Below are positions 8,441 to 17,976 of a stretch of 64,000 nt of DNA, piece after piece. The notes under the pieces were generated by a model. That model made no database searches and had not been told where the DNA came from. It was given only the letters and a program-made list of their open reading frames with translations. Position 1 is the first letter of the stretch. Every line of letters begins with the position of its first letter. The stretch is from Candidatus Thiodiazotropha sp. LNASS1 (GTDB taxonomy: Bacteria > Pseudomonadota > Gammaproteobacteria > Chromatiales > Chromatiaceae): assembly GCF_964212655.1 (NCBI RefSeq), contig NZ_OZ156465.1, positions 3,720,001 through 3,784,000 of the forward strand, in the 5' to 3' direction. Position numbers and translations under genes: made by a program.

Positions 8441-9565
8441 TTGAGTGATCCGAGTCTGCGGCGTATTCAGCTGATCTTCGGCGGTCTGCTGCTGCTGATA
8501 TTTGCCTGGACCTTCCTGCCGCAGATCGAGCAGTGGCTGGCGGGGCTTACCTCAGAACCGCGCCAGGTCACACCACGAGGCGATTTGGCGTCAGATGAGC
8601 AGGCCACTGTGGAGATATTTCAGCAGGCGAGCCCCTCGGTGGTCTATATCACCACCCTGCAACGGGTGCGTAATCCCTGGACACGGGATATCTTCAGCGT
8701 GCCTCAGGGGACCGGCTCGGGCTTCATCTGGGACGATCTCGGTCATCTGGTGACCAACCACCATGTGATCGCCGAGACAGCGCAGGCCAATGTACGACTC
8801 AACGATGGACGCAGTTATCAGGCAGTGCTGGTCGGTAGCAGTCCCGATCACGATCTGGCTGTGCTGCGGATCCGGGTCCCTTTTGACCGGCCGCCGCCGG
8901 TGCCCGTCGGCAGCAGCAGCGATCTGAAGGTAGGGCAGAAGGTGTTTGCCATCGGTAACCCCTTCGGGCTTGACTACACCCTGACAACCGGCGTGGTGTC
9001 GGCCCTCGACCGCTCTCTTCCCGAGAGTCGCAGCGGAGTTGCCGTCGATCATCTGATCCAGACCGATGCCGCTATTAATCCGGGTAACTCCGGGGGACCC
9101 CTGCTCGACAGTGCCGGCCGGTTGATTGGGATCAACACGGCCATCTACAGCCCTTCTGGGGCCTATGCCGGGATTGGTTTCGCAGTGCCTGTGGATACGG
9201 TAAACCGGGTGGTGCCGGAACTGATTGCCAAGGGGCGCTATGTAAGGCCATCACTTGGGATCTCGGTGGACGAGGATATCAACCGCACTATCCTGAGCAA
9301 ACTCGATCTGGAGGGTGTGCTGGTGTTACAGGTGACCGCCGGTACCGCGGCCGAGACAGCGGGTCTGCGCAGTACCTTTATCGATCCCAATGGGGATCTG
9401 GTGCTGGGTGATGTGATTCAGGCGATCGGTGGCCGTTCAGTGACCACGGTCAATGAACTGTTGGGTCGGTTGGACGATTTTCATATCGGCGATCAGACCA
9501 CCATCTCTATATGGCGCAACGGTGAAGAACTTGAATTGACAGTGGTGTTGCAGCAGGGCAAGTAG
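8441..9565 (+). CDS. Membrane-anchored HtrA/DegS-like S1C serine protease
   Basis: 374 residues: an N-terminal membrane anchor (about 11-27), a trypsin-like domain and one C-terminal PDZ domain, the architecture of DegS/AlgW. The catalytic triad is visible as H108 (TNHHVI), D138 (DHDLAVL) and S217 (NPGNSGGP). In such proteins the periplasmic protease cleaves RseA/MucA when the PDZ domain senses misfolded outer-membrane proteins, releasing sigma-E; applying that here is inference because no rseA is in view. The start is TTG: the nearby ATG at 8431 reads into a stop after five codons in its own frame. The gene ends 8 bases from the convergent bolA. Confidence 0.92.
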   Translation: MSDPSLRRIQLIFGGLLLLIFAWTFLPQIEQWLAGLTSEPRQVTPRGDLASDEQATVEIFQQASPSVVYITTLQRVRNPWTRDIFSVPQGTGSGFIWDDLGHLVTNHHVIAETAQANVRLNDGRSYQAVLVGSSPDHDLAVLRIRVPFDRPPPVPVGSSSDLKVGQKVFAIGNPFGLDYTLTTGVVSALDRSLPESRSGVAVDHLIQTDAAINPGNSGGPLLDSAGRLIGINTAIYSPSGAYAGIGFAVPVDTVNRVVPELIAKGRYVRPSLGISVDEDINRTILSKLDLEGVLVLQVTAGTAAETAGLRSTFIDPNGDLVLGDVIQAIGGRSVTTVNELLGRLDDFHIGDQTTISIWRNGEELELTVVLQQGK

Positions 9566-9573
9566 GCTCGAGT

Positions 9574-9894
9574 TCAACCCCGATTCGAACCTCCAAGGCA
9601 AGGTGGTGAGTCCGCTACCTTGCCTCCCTGGTCAAACCAGTCTTCCGGGGTTAGGGTGTGGAGCGCGAGGGCGTGTACACCCCCCTGCAACTCCTCCGTC
9701 AGCACTTTGTTGACTTGCCGATGACGGTTGATCAGCTTCTCTCCCTTGAAGGCTTCACTGACGAGCACAACCTTGAAATGGGATTCCGAGCCCTCCGGCA
9801 CATTGTGCATATGGCTTTCGTTGACAACCTCGAGATGCAGCGGTGCGAAAGCGGACGCCAGTTTAGTCTGTATAGTCTCCTGGATGGTTGTCAT
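9574..9894 (-). CDS. BolA-family protein
   Basis: 106 residues with the BolA signature: FAPLHLEVVNESHMHNVPEGSESHFKVVLVSEAF followed in the family by an RHRxVN element, present here as NRHRQVN. BolA proteins bind [2Fe-2S] clusters with monothiol glutaredoxins and influence cell shape and stress responses. His residues of the loop and the invariant His of RHR are kept. The C-terminus has an extra GGSNRG tail. It lies downstream of hda in the same direction, separated by 110 bases containing a hairpin (9969-9990). Confidence 0.93.
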   Translation of the reverse strand: MTTIQETIQTKLASAFAPLHLEVVNESHMHNVPEGSESHFKVVLVSEAFKGEKLINRHRQVNKVLTEELQGGVHALALHTLTPEDWFDQGGKVADSPPCLGGSNRG

Positions 9895-9968
9895 ATCACT
9901 ACCTCGGTCATCGTTATGTATGGAGAGTATGGTCAGGCTGGCCCTAGCCCTTAAGATGCAGCAGGGCC

Positions 9969-9990
9969 GGCTGTAACAGTGTTTACAGCC
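9969..9990. terminator. Hairpin between hda and bolA
   Basis: Eight-base perfect stem GGCTGTAA/TTACAGCC with a six-base loop. There is no T-tract on either side, so it may be a weak terminator or an mRNA stability element. Confidence 0.35.
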
Positions 9991-10004
9991 CCAGTATACT
10001 CCAT

Positions 10005-10685
10005 TTACAGTTTCAGGATTTCACGTACAAATGGTATGGTCAGCCGCCTTTGAGCGGCCAGGGATGCCTGGTCGAGCCGTTCAATGAGCAAGGTCAGAAA
10101 GTGGATGTCCCTGGGTGTACGCTGCAGCAGAAAGTTGGCGATCTCCACACTCATGGTCATACCCCTTCGCTCGGCATTGCTGATCAACAGCTCCAGGCGC
10201 TCGTCATCATTCAGGGGAAACAGTTGGTAACAGGGTCCCCAAGTCAGTCTTGAGGCCAGATCGGCGAGTTTCAGCGGCAGTTTTGCGGGTGGGCGGTCAC
10301 TGGTGACGATCAGTTTCGCTGCTCTCTCCCGTAGTTGATTGTAGAGATTGAAAATCGCCAATTCCCAATCGTCTTTACCCGCCAATACCTCAAGATCATC
10401 GAGGCAGACCATGGAGAATGCCTCGAGTCCCTCCAACATGGCCGGCTCAAGACCATGCTCGGATTTGAATGGCAGGTAAGCGGGTTGACCTTGCTCCTGT
10501 TGTGATTGATGGCAGCAGGCCTGGAGCAGATGGCTCTTGCCGCAGCCTGATGTACCCCATAAATAGATAAACGGGTCCGATCCACTGCGCAGGCGGGATA
10601 CCACCTCACCATTTCGTCCGCTGATGAAGCCGGAGAAATCAACGCTGGGTCGGATGCTGAGGCTTAATGGAAGCTGGGCTGGCAT
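10005..10685 (-). CDS. hda: DnaA regulatory inactivator Hda
   Basis: 226 residues, a DnaA-like AAA+ protein without a DNA-binding domain. The N-terminal AQLPLSLS is the clamp-binding motif used to dock on DNA polymerase III beta. Walker A is GTSGCGKS at 44-51, Walker B is MVCLDDLE, and the sensor region includes VTSDRPP. Hda with the sliding clamp stimulates DnaA-ATP hydrolysis after initiation. The gene starts 4 bases after the wrbA stop, so the two are co-transcribed. Confidence 0.95.
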   Translation of the reverse strand: MPAQLPLSLSIRPSVDFSGFISGRNGEVVSRLRSGSDPFIYLWGTSGCGKSHLLQACCHQSQQEQGQPAYLPFKSEHGLEPAMLEGLEAFSMVCLDDLEVLAGKDDWELAIFNLYNQLRERAAKLIVTSDRPPAKLPLKLADLASRLTWGPCYQLFPLNDDERLELLISNAERRGMTMSVEIANFLLQRTPRDIHFLTLLIERLDQASLAAQRRLTIPFVREILKL

Positions 10686-10689
10686 GGGT

Positions 10690-11304
<615 letters not shown>

Positions 11305-11339
11305 CTATACGGTCGGTATTTAATTCAGCCTGTTTCTGT

Positions 11340-11687
11340 TTATAGAATATCCAGGACCTTTTCAGGTGGCCTGCCGATTGCGGCCTTGCCGTTTTGAATG
11401 ACAATCGGGCGTTCAATCAGTTTGGGATTGGCGATCATTGCGTCAATCAACTGGTCCCGACTCAGGCTCGGGTTGTCCAGTTGCAGTGCCTTGTATTCCT
11501 TCTCCTTTGTACGCATAAGCTCCCGTGGCTCCAATCCGAGCATATCGAGAATCTGCCCAAGAGTGGCCTTGTCCGGTGGCGTTTTCAGATATTCAACCAC
11601 ATCAGGATCGATACCCTGGTCCTGTAACAGTTGCAGGGTCTGTCTGGATTTGCTGCAGCGCGGGTTGTGGTAGATCTCAACACTCAT
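11340..11687 (-). CDS. arsC: Arsenate reductase (glutaredoxin-type ArsC)
   Basis: 115 residues from the chosen start. The active-site HNPRCSKSR (catalytic Cys11) and the later LIERPIVI with the arginine that binds arsenate match the glutathione/glutaredoxin-linked ArsC family. The start at 11687 is preceded by a GAGG site; an upstream methionine at 11735 would add 16 unrelated residues. No arsenite pump lies nearby, and this gene commonly sits with wrbA and hda in gammaproteobacteria, so a role other than arsenic resistance is possible. Confidence 0.92.
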   Translation of the reverse strand: MSVEIYHNPRCSKSRQTLQLLQDQGIDPDVVEYLKTPPDKATLGQILDMLGLEPRELMRTKEKEYKALQLDNPSLSRDQLIDAMIANPKLIERPIVIQNGKAAIGRPPEKVLDIL

Positions 11688-11858
11688 AATCGATGACCTC
11701 CTGCTAGGCTTCAGTTGCGTCTGGCAATGCACCACCCTTCAATAAACCGGCGTGGCGGTTTGCCTCAAACTTAATTTGCCGTCATTGTATCCATACAGAG
11801 AGGATGGCTCCAGAAGCGGTTCCATAGAATCGATATTGAAAAAACGTGGAATTCAGTG

Positions 11859-13091
11859 ATGAACCAGAAAGATTTCAGTGATAGGGGTTTCTCGGCGATC
11901 CGGCATATCAACTCATTCCTGCGCCTGTGGCTGCACCATTTCAGCCATGATGGGGGAATTCAGCATGTGGCTGCATTGACCTATACCACACTTCTCTCAC
12001 TGGTGCCGTTGATGACGGTCATGTTTGCGCTGTTATCCATATTTCCCGTCTCTGACAGAATCTCGGAGCAGATCGAAAACTTCCTGTTTCAGAATTTCGT
12101 CCCCGCAGCCGGTGAAGCTGTACAGCAACACCTTAAAAATTTCAGTCAAAAGGCAGCTCAGCTTACCGGTGTTGGTTTTCTGTTTCTGATTTTGGTGGCG
12201 CTGCTGCTGATGAGTAACATCGACAAGGCGTTCAACACTATATGGCATGTCAGGCGAAAACGTTCGCCGCTTGCCAAGTTTACCGTCTATTGGGCAATTC
12301 TCTCGCTGGGGCCGATATTGATCGCGATTAGCGTCGGTGTGACCTCTTATCTGGTCTCGATTCCCTTCTTCAGTGAGGCTGAAGCAGTGGTGATGGTGCG
12401 CACAAGGTTGTTGAGTATGATGCCGGTCATGATTTCGGCACTCGCCTTTACGTTGTTATATGCCCTGGTCCCCAACCGGTCTGTGATGCTGCGCCATGCA
12501 CTCGCAGGAGGAATCATAGCTGCACTTCTGTTTGAGGCTACAAAAAGGGGGTTTGCACTCTATATCACGACCTTTCCTACCTATGAGGCGATCTATGGAG
12601 CGCTTGCCGTAATTCCCATCTTTCTAATCTGGGTTTATCTGTCCTGGCTGGTTACCCTGTTGGGGGCGGAGTTCAGCTATTGTCTGGGTATCTACCGTCA
12701 TGACTGGCGTGAAAGAATGGGGCAGCGTGGGGACAGGTTTTTACTTGCGGTGAAAATACTCCACCAGCTACGCGAAGCTCAACACCAGGGTGTGTCGACC
12801 ACAACTCGCCAGTTGCAGGGGCAATTGCAGCATGCTACCGAAGAACAATTGGACTCTATACTCCTCTCATTGCAGAGAGCCCGTCTGGTATTGCATACGG
12901 ATGATAAGGGTTGGGTGTTGGCGAGAGACCTAAGGGAAGTCACTGTGGCCGAGTTTTACAATTCCGATGCCTATGTGTTGCCGGATGACAGCCAATTGAA
13001 AATGGCCCCGGATACCCTGGGGAAATTGATTACAAAGATCAATTGCGATTTACAACAGACAATGAATTTGCCATTGGACGATTTGCTATAG
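11859..13091 (+). CDS. YihY/BrkB-family inner-membrane protein
   Basis: 410 residues. The first 280 contain six membrane helices with the YihY/BrkB signatures HVAALTYTTLLSLVPLMTV and IYGALAVIPIFLIWVYLSW. The C-terminal part (about 290-410) is cytoplasmic and winged-helix-like, as in the long form of this family. Older annotations call it ribonuclease BN, which is now considered wrong for E. coli YihY. The start is ATG 11859, one codon after an in-frame GTG. Function unknown; a transporter-like role is often proposed. Confidence 0.9.
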   Translation: MNQKDFSDRGFSAIRHINSFLRLWLHHFSHDGGIQHVAALTYTTLLSLVPLMTVMFALLSIFPVSDRISEQIENFLFQNFVPAAGEAVQQHLKNFSQKAAQLTGVGFLFLILVALLLMSNIDKAFNTIWHVRRKRSPLAKFTVYWAILSLGPILIAISVGVTSYLVSIPFFSEAEAVVMVRTRLLSMMPVMISALAFTLLYALVPNRSVMLRHALAGGIIAALLFEATKRGFALYITTFPTYEAIYGALAVIPIFLIWVYLSWLVTLLGAEFSYCLGIYRHDWRERMGQRGDRFLLAVKILHQLREAQHQGVSTTTRQLQGQLQHATEEQLDSILLSLQRARLVLHTDDKGWVLARDLREVTVAEFYNSDAYVLPDDSQLKMAPDTLGKLITKINCDLQQTMNLPLDDLL

Positions 13092-13220
13092 CATTCTTTA
13101 AAAGTGGGAATAAACCCCCTATAGTGTGATCTGTAGGTAGATTGCACTTCAATATGGCTTGTATGTCTGCCGTTGCATTGATCGACCTATTCCGCAGCTT
13201 TCGGCAGGCATGCAGTCCGC

Positions 13221-14876
13221 ATGTCAAATCAATGGATGATATGTCCCATGACAGTACACACAATTGTCAGCGAAGAAGGTCCGTTTTATGGGGATGGCGT
13301 TACCACAACATTCCCGTTTTCCATCGCACTGTTCGATTCCGGGCAACTCAGGGTAACCAAAATTACCAGAGTGGGTAATGAAGAAGTCTTGACGGAGGGA
13401 GTTGACTATACGGTTAATCTGAACGCGGATCAGCAACTCAATCCAGGCGGGGAGATCGGGTGGACAGGTATAAACGGCCCATTACTCAGTGATGAGGCGT
13501 TGCATATCAAGCGTGTGGTCGATCTGTTGCAACTGACGGATCTTCAAAGTCTGGGAAGTTACGCACCCGCGGAGATCGAGCGCTCCCTGGATAAATTAAC
13601 CATGATCGCGCAACAGTTGAGCGATGATGTGGCAACTTTAAAGAAGTCACTTGCCGTAACTGAGACCGTTAAATTCGCCGTCTTAGGGGCCAGTGAGACA
13701 GTTTTTCCGTGGCGACAGACATGGGTGGACCTTATCGATGACGCATTCAAATCCGAAGGTCTTAAGGTTGATTTCTTTCATTCCGGGACCGGCGCCCTGA
13801 CACATCATCTGGCGATGACGCAACCCGATGCTTTAACCGGAGAGACCCGGGCCGAGCTGACGAGTGAAAGCGATCCTGACGTGATCATAATGGAATTGGG
13901 GATAAATGACGCCATACTTTCCTTCGGAAATCGATCGCAGACTGAGATGATTGCAGACGCCAGGGCGTTGTATGGGTTTTTTAGGGATAACAATCCACGA
14001 GCATTGATTCTCTATTCCAGGCTGGTGCCCTATGATGAGGAAAAGCATCGTCAGGTTGCGGTAGAGAACATAAAGAAAAAATATTGTGTGCCGTTTCTGC
14101 ATCAGACCTCGGGAATGCCGGGTGAAGAGAACTTATATACCTCCGAGCTTGCCGAAGTCGACAAGATAATTTCACCCGAGATGCAGGGTAGGCTCGATAA
14201 CTGGCGAACCTTGGATGCCGAGTGTCAAGCGTTGGCGGATGTCTCAATCGATACTAGCTATTTTCAAGTGGCGAGATTGGGTCTGCTTTCTCATGATCGT
14301 TTTCATCCTACATCACTGGGCCATTACTTTATCATGAGTCGTGTCTGGGATGCTTTTCAGAGAGATGCAACGATCAGGGCGGCAGTTCCCGAACTTGGCA
14401 GGATCAGAGTTCTGGGAGACTTCACTAACTTTGAACTGTTATGGAGGTCTGTGCTCAAAGCGGACGCGGAACGGGATGGTTACGTCGTTGACCCGACCTT
14501 TCTGTCGGGATTTGAATATCCGATGTGGATGAACATCTACGGTGATACCAATCTGATCTACTACATAGAATATTGGGCAAATCAACAGCGACCTACAATC
14601 GATGTGACGAATACTATCGATAAATCCGGCAACAACGTGTTTCTGGTGATGATGAATGATCTATGGCCGAACCTTGAGATCGAGACTAAGTTATGGATCG
14701 AGGGTGATAGTGAACCCTCTGTATGGAACAGGGCTTCGCCCAGACAATTAACATCTTCAACAGGCGGTCACATCAGTTCCCAGCAGAATATCAACCTGCC
14801 CATTGGCAATTGGAAAATTAAGTATAAAGTCGGCAACGATGTATTTGGACCGTTTAGCGTTGCCATTACCGGTTGA
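13221..14876 (+). CDS. Phage tail-fibre-type N-terminus fused to SGNH hydrolase
   Basis: 551 residues in three parts. Residues about 15-140 match the pattern of phage tail-fibre/tailspike N-terminal domains: a YGDGVTTTFPF opening, a GVDYTVNL turn, ALHIKRVVDLLQLTDLQ and a coiled APAEIERSLDKLTMIAQQL ending. Residues about 150-390 form an SGNH/GDSL hydrolase: nucleophile block VLGAS (Ser158), GIND (Asn229) and DRFH (Asp359, His362). Residues about 400-551 form a probable beta-rich domain. Such chimeras usually deacetylate or cleave host surface glycans from a virion or tailocin. Here no other phage gene is adjacent. The start could also be ATG 13248. Neither start has a strong ribosome site. Composition is slightly more AT-rich than its neighbours. 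Confidence 0.75.
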   Translation: MSNQWMICPMTVHTIVSEEGPFYGDGVTTTFPFSIALFDSGQLRVTKITRVGNEEVLTEGVDYTVNLNADQQLNPGGEIGWTGINGPLLSDEALHIKRVVDLLQLTDLQSLGSYAPAEIERSLDKLTMIAQQLSDDVATLKKSLAVTETVKFAVLGASETVFPWRQTWVDLIDDAFKSEGLKVDFFHSGTGALTHHLAMTQPDALTGETRAELTSESDPDVIIMELGINDAILSFGNRSQTEMIADARALYGFFRDNNPRALILYSRLVPYDEEKHRQVAVENIKKKYCVPFLHQTSGMPGEENLYTSELAEVDKIISPEMQGRLDNWRTLDAECQALADVSIDTSYFQVARLGLLSHDRFHPTSLGHYFIMSRVWDAFQRDATIRAAVPELGRIRVLGDFTNFELLWRSVLKADAERDGYVVDPTFLSGFEYPMWMNIYGDTNLIYYIEYWANQQRPTIDVTNTIDKSGNNVFLVMMNDLWPNLEIETKLWIEGDSEPSVWNRASPRQLTSSTGGHISSQQNINLPIGNWKIKYKVGNDVFGPFSVAITG

Positions 14877-14917
14877 TGCACCAGGACCGATTGGATTAGT
14901 GTTAACAGGCCCTGGGA

Positions 14918-16531
14918 TTAGGCGTTCTTGATTCGGTATCTTTCGAATCTTGATGTCGTCTCAAGCAGTTGTAAAGGTGTTACGCTGGGTGCCGGGATCA
15001 TCTCTTCAACACGGTATTCATGGCCGATGACGAAGAAATTTTTCGGCACGATAAGAGAACTGCGGTGAGTATGACCCTGATCGATAAAGATGGCCGCTCG
15101 ATCCTTTAACGGTTGCGATGTTTGTTGTTGGTTTGTCCGGCGCAAGGTAATAGGTTCGATCTTCCCGAGAATAAACTGTATCCCTATCTCCAACAGATTA
15201 TCGTTACAGTTCAATGCACGCTTTATAATGCCGATTTTCCACTCATTCTCATGTCTTTGCTGGTGAGTGGAAAACAATACCAACTCACCGACAAGGGGCA
15301 TATTGACGCTGCTTTTTGAGACCTTGAGCGCCACACCGGAACGGCTTTGATTTGTGCGTATCGCCGTGAATTGATGTGTGGTACTTGAATCTTCTCCACG
15401 TTGAATGCCGATGAATTGAGTCATATCGATCTCTTCATCATCGGTCTGCGACGACACGCTTTTTCCTGTGAGGTAAGCGTATATAGCGTCAATACCAATC
15501 CATATCATAACCTGTCCGGCGGTGGAGTGACGCTCACTGTCGCGTTTCAGGCGGATGTGCCAGGACTTCAGCATTCGCGCCATCAGATTAGTGGATTCCT
15601 GCATGCTCAATTTCACCAGGGCATCCGGTTTTCCCTGTTCAGATCTTTCCATCTGCCTGAGTTTCTGGTGCAGCCGTTTACTGACAGGAGTGAGATCGAA
15701 CAGGGTAAAACGGGGTTGTGTCAGATTGTTCAGACACTCAGGTTGGAAAAGGTAGGGAGGTACCTCGCCCAGTCGGTCGATGACATAGTGTCCAGTAGAT
15801 TCCGTCTCTTGGGTTGGGGCCGAGATAAGAGCATTTCCAGCCAGTGTATTCAGATACTCGAAACACAACCGCGGCTCACTCTCCTGCAGATGGCAGGGGT
15901 CGAGCAGTAACAACAGGAGAAAACGACTGTACTGATGGGATATGGTGGCATATTCCGGTTGTTCCTGATCCGCGTCTTCGATTTGATTGTGTTGGATCTT
16001 TTGCTCTTCAGCGTAGGTCACCAAACGCGTTACATCCCGGTACACTCTCCCGCTTCTGCAGTCGAAATCCTCGCATGCAAGCAGGTACTCCTGGACGAAA
16101 TACTTGACCGCATAGTAGATCGTATGGCTGAGGCGTTGCAGGTTTTTCCTACTGGCCTTGTTGCTGACACATTCATTGGCGATATGGCAATGTCCATAGG
16201 CCATCTCCAGTATTACCTGGCGTATCAGGTGAACTGGTGCTTCCGACTTACGCTGCGCATGACTATGGGCCAGTCTTATGCAGGGCGTTGTGTAGACCTC
16301 CATCAACTCATCACGCTTTTTGACCTGTCCCGGATACCGGTTGAGACGGCTTAGACTGGTGAGTACCGTTTCCGCCAACTGTGTTTGGTTGGCAAAGGGT
16401 AATGCCGTGGCCCATTGGCGAAGCAAGGCAGGATCGGTTTCCACCAGGGGATTTTCAAACGGATCCTTTTGAGGCACAAAAAACAGTACCTGGGAGGGTG
16501 ATGCGCTCCTGTGGGAGAAAAAATCAAACAT
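14918..16531 (-). CDS. Large cytoplasmic protein with PilZ-like C-terminal domain
   Basis: 537 residues, no signal peptide or membrane helix. Residues 1-390 are helical and unrecognised. From about 395 a PilZ-like region is suggested by FTAIRTNQSRSGVALKVSK (an RxxxR then N/DxSxxG-like element), then LVGELVLF and a WKIGIIKRALN...LEIGIQ strand pattern. If real it would bind c-di-GMP, which fits the many GGDEF proteins in the window. The start is uncertain: ATG 16531 opens on MFDFFSHRS; an in-frame GTG at 16573 would add 14 residues. Convergent with the tail-fibre/SGNH gene. Confidence 0.7.
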   Translation of the reverse strand: MFDFFSHRSASPSQVLFFVPQKDPFENPLVETDPALLRQWATALPFANQTQLAETVLTSLSRLNRYPGQVKKRDELMEVYTTPCIRLAHSHAQRKSEAPVHLIRQVILEMAYGHCHIANECVSNKASRKNLQRLSHTIYYAVKYFVQEYLLACEDFDCRSGRVYRDVTRLVTYAEEQKIQHNQIEDADQEQPEYATISHQYSRFLLLLLLDPCHLQESEPRLCFEYLNTLAGNALISAPTQETESTGHYVIDRLGEVPPYLFQPECLNNLTQPRFTLFDLTPVSKRLHQKLRQMERSEQGKPDALVKLSMQESTNLMARMLKSWHIRLKRDSERHSTAGQVMIWIGIDAIYAYLTGKSVSSQTDDEEIDMTQFIGIQRGEDSSTTHQFTAIRTNQSRSGVALKVSKSSVNMPLVGELVLFSTHQQRHENEWKIGIIKRALNCNDNLLEIGIQFILGKIEPITLRRTNQQQTSQPLKDRAAIFIDQGHTHRSSLIVPKNFFVIGHEYRVEEMIPAPSVTPLQLLETTSRFERYRIKNA

Positions 16532-16939
16532 GGTGATCTGAATGAGTGTTCCTTCGAGCCCTTGCTCAGACACCCACTATATCATCCCGGTTGAGACGCG
16601 GAATAGTCCTCATCTGGTTAATTTTATGGTGCCCTTGATCAAGGATGCCTTCAGGAGAGGTGGAGGTTGTTGATATGTTTTAAATTAATTCAATAAATAC
16701 AGTTGCATAGGTTGCGTTATAGGGAAAATGTTCTGGTGAAAAAGGGCATTCAATGAGATGAGATCCGGAATACCGGTCAAATGAGGGGGGTTTTACGATG
16801 GATTCCGTAATATTGTGGTTTTCATGAATTGCACTTCCTGGAATTTACCCTGAGAATGCAGGTCAGAGAAAATTACCGGGTCCTGTGTGTTGTATTCGAG
16901 CCCGGCAGGCCGGTCATTGATACAAATATGGAGAGTAAT
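16532..16939. other. Divergent intergenic region, 16.5-16.9 kb
   Basis: About 400 AT-rich bases between the PilZ-like gene (leftward) and the thioredoxin gene (rightward). An open frame reaches upstream of the thioredoxin start from 16829, but it lacks a ribosome site and would bury the signal peptide, so I treat it as untranslated. No repeat or RNA gene seen. Confidence 0.5.
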
Positions 16940-17422
16940 ATGTCCCTGATGAGTCCGTCGCTGCGTGCGCTGGGTATCTTTGCGTTATCGCTTTTATCGA
17001 TCACAGCAACGGCGGAAACGGTGGATTTCGAATTGCAGGGATTGGATGGTAAAAGTTATCGCCTCTCTGACTACAGGGGTAAATGGGTATTGGTGAATTA
17101 TTGGGCGACCTGGTGTCCTCCCTGCCGTGAGGAACTGCCTGAACTGGAAGTTTTTCATAATAATCATAAGGATAAGGATGCGGTCGTCCTGGGTGTAGCC
17201 ATGGAACGTATCGAAAAGCCACGATTGAAGGCCTTCGTCGATGAACAGTTTCTCAGCTATCCCATTCTCATGGCTGAGCCGGCGGCACGGACAGAGCTGG
17301 GAAGGGTGCCGGGTCTGCCCACTTCCTTTCTGGTCAGTCCTGAAGGTGAACTGGTCGCCCGTCAGGTGGGACCACTGACCATGGAAGATATCGAGAGTTT
17401 TATCGATACCATGCGCGAGTAA
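16940..17422 (+). CDS. Periplasmic TlpA/ResA-type thioredoxin-like protein
   Basis: 160 residues: a signal peptide ending near ATATAETV, then a thioredoxin fold with the active site WATWCPPCREELPEL. The cis-proline region is GLPTSFLVSPEG. TlpA/ResA proteins reduce disulfides in the periplasm, for example for cytochrome c or copper-site maturation. The start at 16940 is chosen because GGAG stands six bases upstream. It heads a rightward run with another thioredoxin-fold protein 11 bases downstream, so the pair likely acts together. Confidence 0.92.
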   Translation: MSLMSPSLRALGIFALSLLSITATAETVDFELQGLDGKSYRLSDYRGKWVLVNYWATWCPPCREELPELEVFHNNHKDKDAVVLGVAMERIEKPRLKAFVDEQFLSYPILMAEPAARTELGRVPGLPTSFLVSPEGELVARQVGPLTMEDIESFIDTMRE

Positions 17423-17433
17423 GGAGAAAACAG

Positions 17434-17973
17434 ATGTCACGGTATCTCATTTCAATTGCCTTACTGCTGCTTCCCTTCGGTGATATTGCCGCCGCAACAC
17501 GGGATCCGGGAGACTATTTTTTCGACCAGTCGTTAGGTAATTTCAGTGACGAACTGGAGATGGCGAGGGATGAGGGCAAAAAGGGGGTGCTCATCATGTT
17601 TGAGATGGACGAGTGCCCGTTCTGCCACCGAATGAAGACCCGGGTGCTCAATCAGGTCCAGGTTCAGGACTATTTCAAACAACATTTTCTCATCTATACG
17701 GTAGACATCGAAGGAGATGTTGAGATCGCTGACTTTCGCGGCAACACCATGAAGGAGAAGGATTTTGCATTCAAGCAATTCAGAGTCAGGGCAACCCCGG
17801 TATTTGGTTTTTTCGATCTGGAAGGGAAGATGATCGCCCGGTTTACCGGGGCTACGAATGATGCCCAGGAGTTTATGTGGTTGGGAGAGTTCGTCGTCAA
17901 TGATCACTACAAGACGACCAATTTTTCGCGTTACAAGCGTGAAAAGAGAAGAACGCTCCGCAAAGTTAGATAG
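17434..17973 (+). CDS. Periplasmic thioredoxin-fold protein with CPFC motif (SoxW-like)
   Basis: 179 residues: a signal peptide (about 1-21, ending GDIAAATR), then a thioredoxin fold with MDECPFCHRMKTRVLNQ, the active site of the SoxW/DUF255-like group, and a cis-proline segment RATPVFGFFD. The tail is strongly basic (RYKREKRRTLRKVR). An AAGGAG site precedes the ATG. Proteins of this type reduce the SoxY carrier or similar thiol partners in sulfur oxidisers; assigning that role here is inference because no sox genes are in the window. Confidence 0.85.
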   Translation: MSRYLISIALLLLPFGDIAAATRDPGDYFFDQSLGNFSDELEMARDEGKKGVLIMFEMDECPFCHRMKTRVLNQVQVQDYFKQHFLIYTVDIEGDVEIADFRGNTMKEKDFAFKQFRVRATPVFGFFDLEGKMIARFTGATNDAQEFMWLGEFVVNDHYKTTNFSRYKREKRRTLRKVR

Positions 17974-17976
17974 GTA

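Noticed and set aside
13221-14876. Intact prophage around the tail-fibre-like gene
   Set aside because: No other phage gene, integrase or attachment site was seen on either side for many kilobases.
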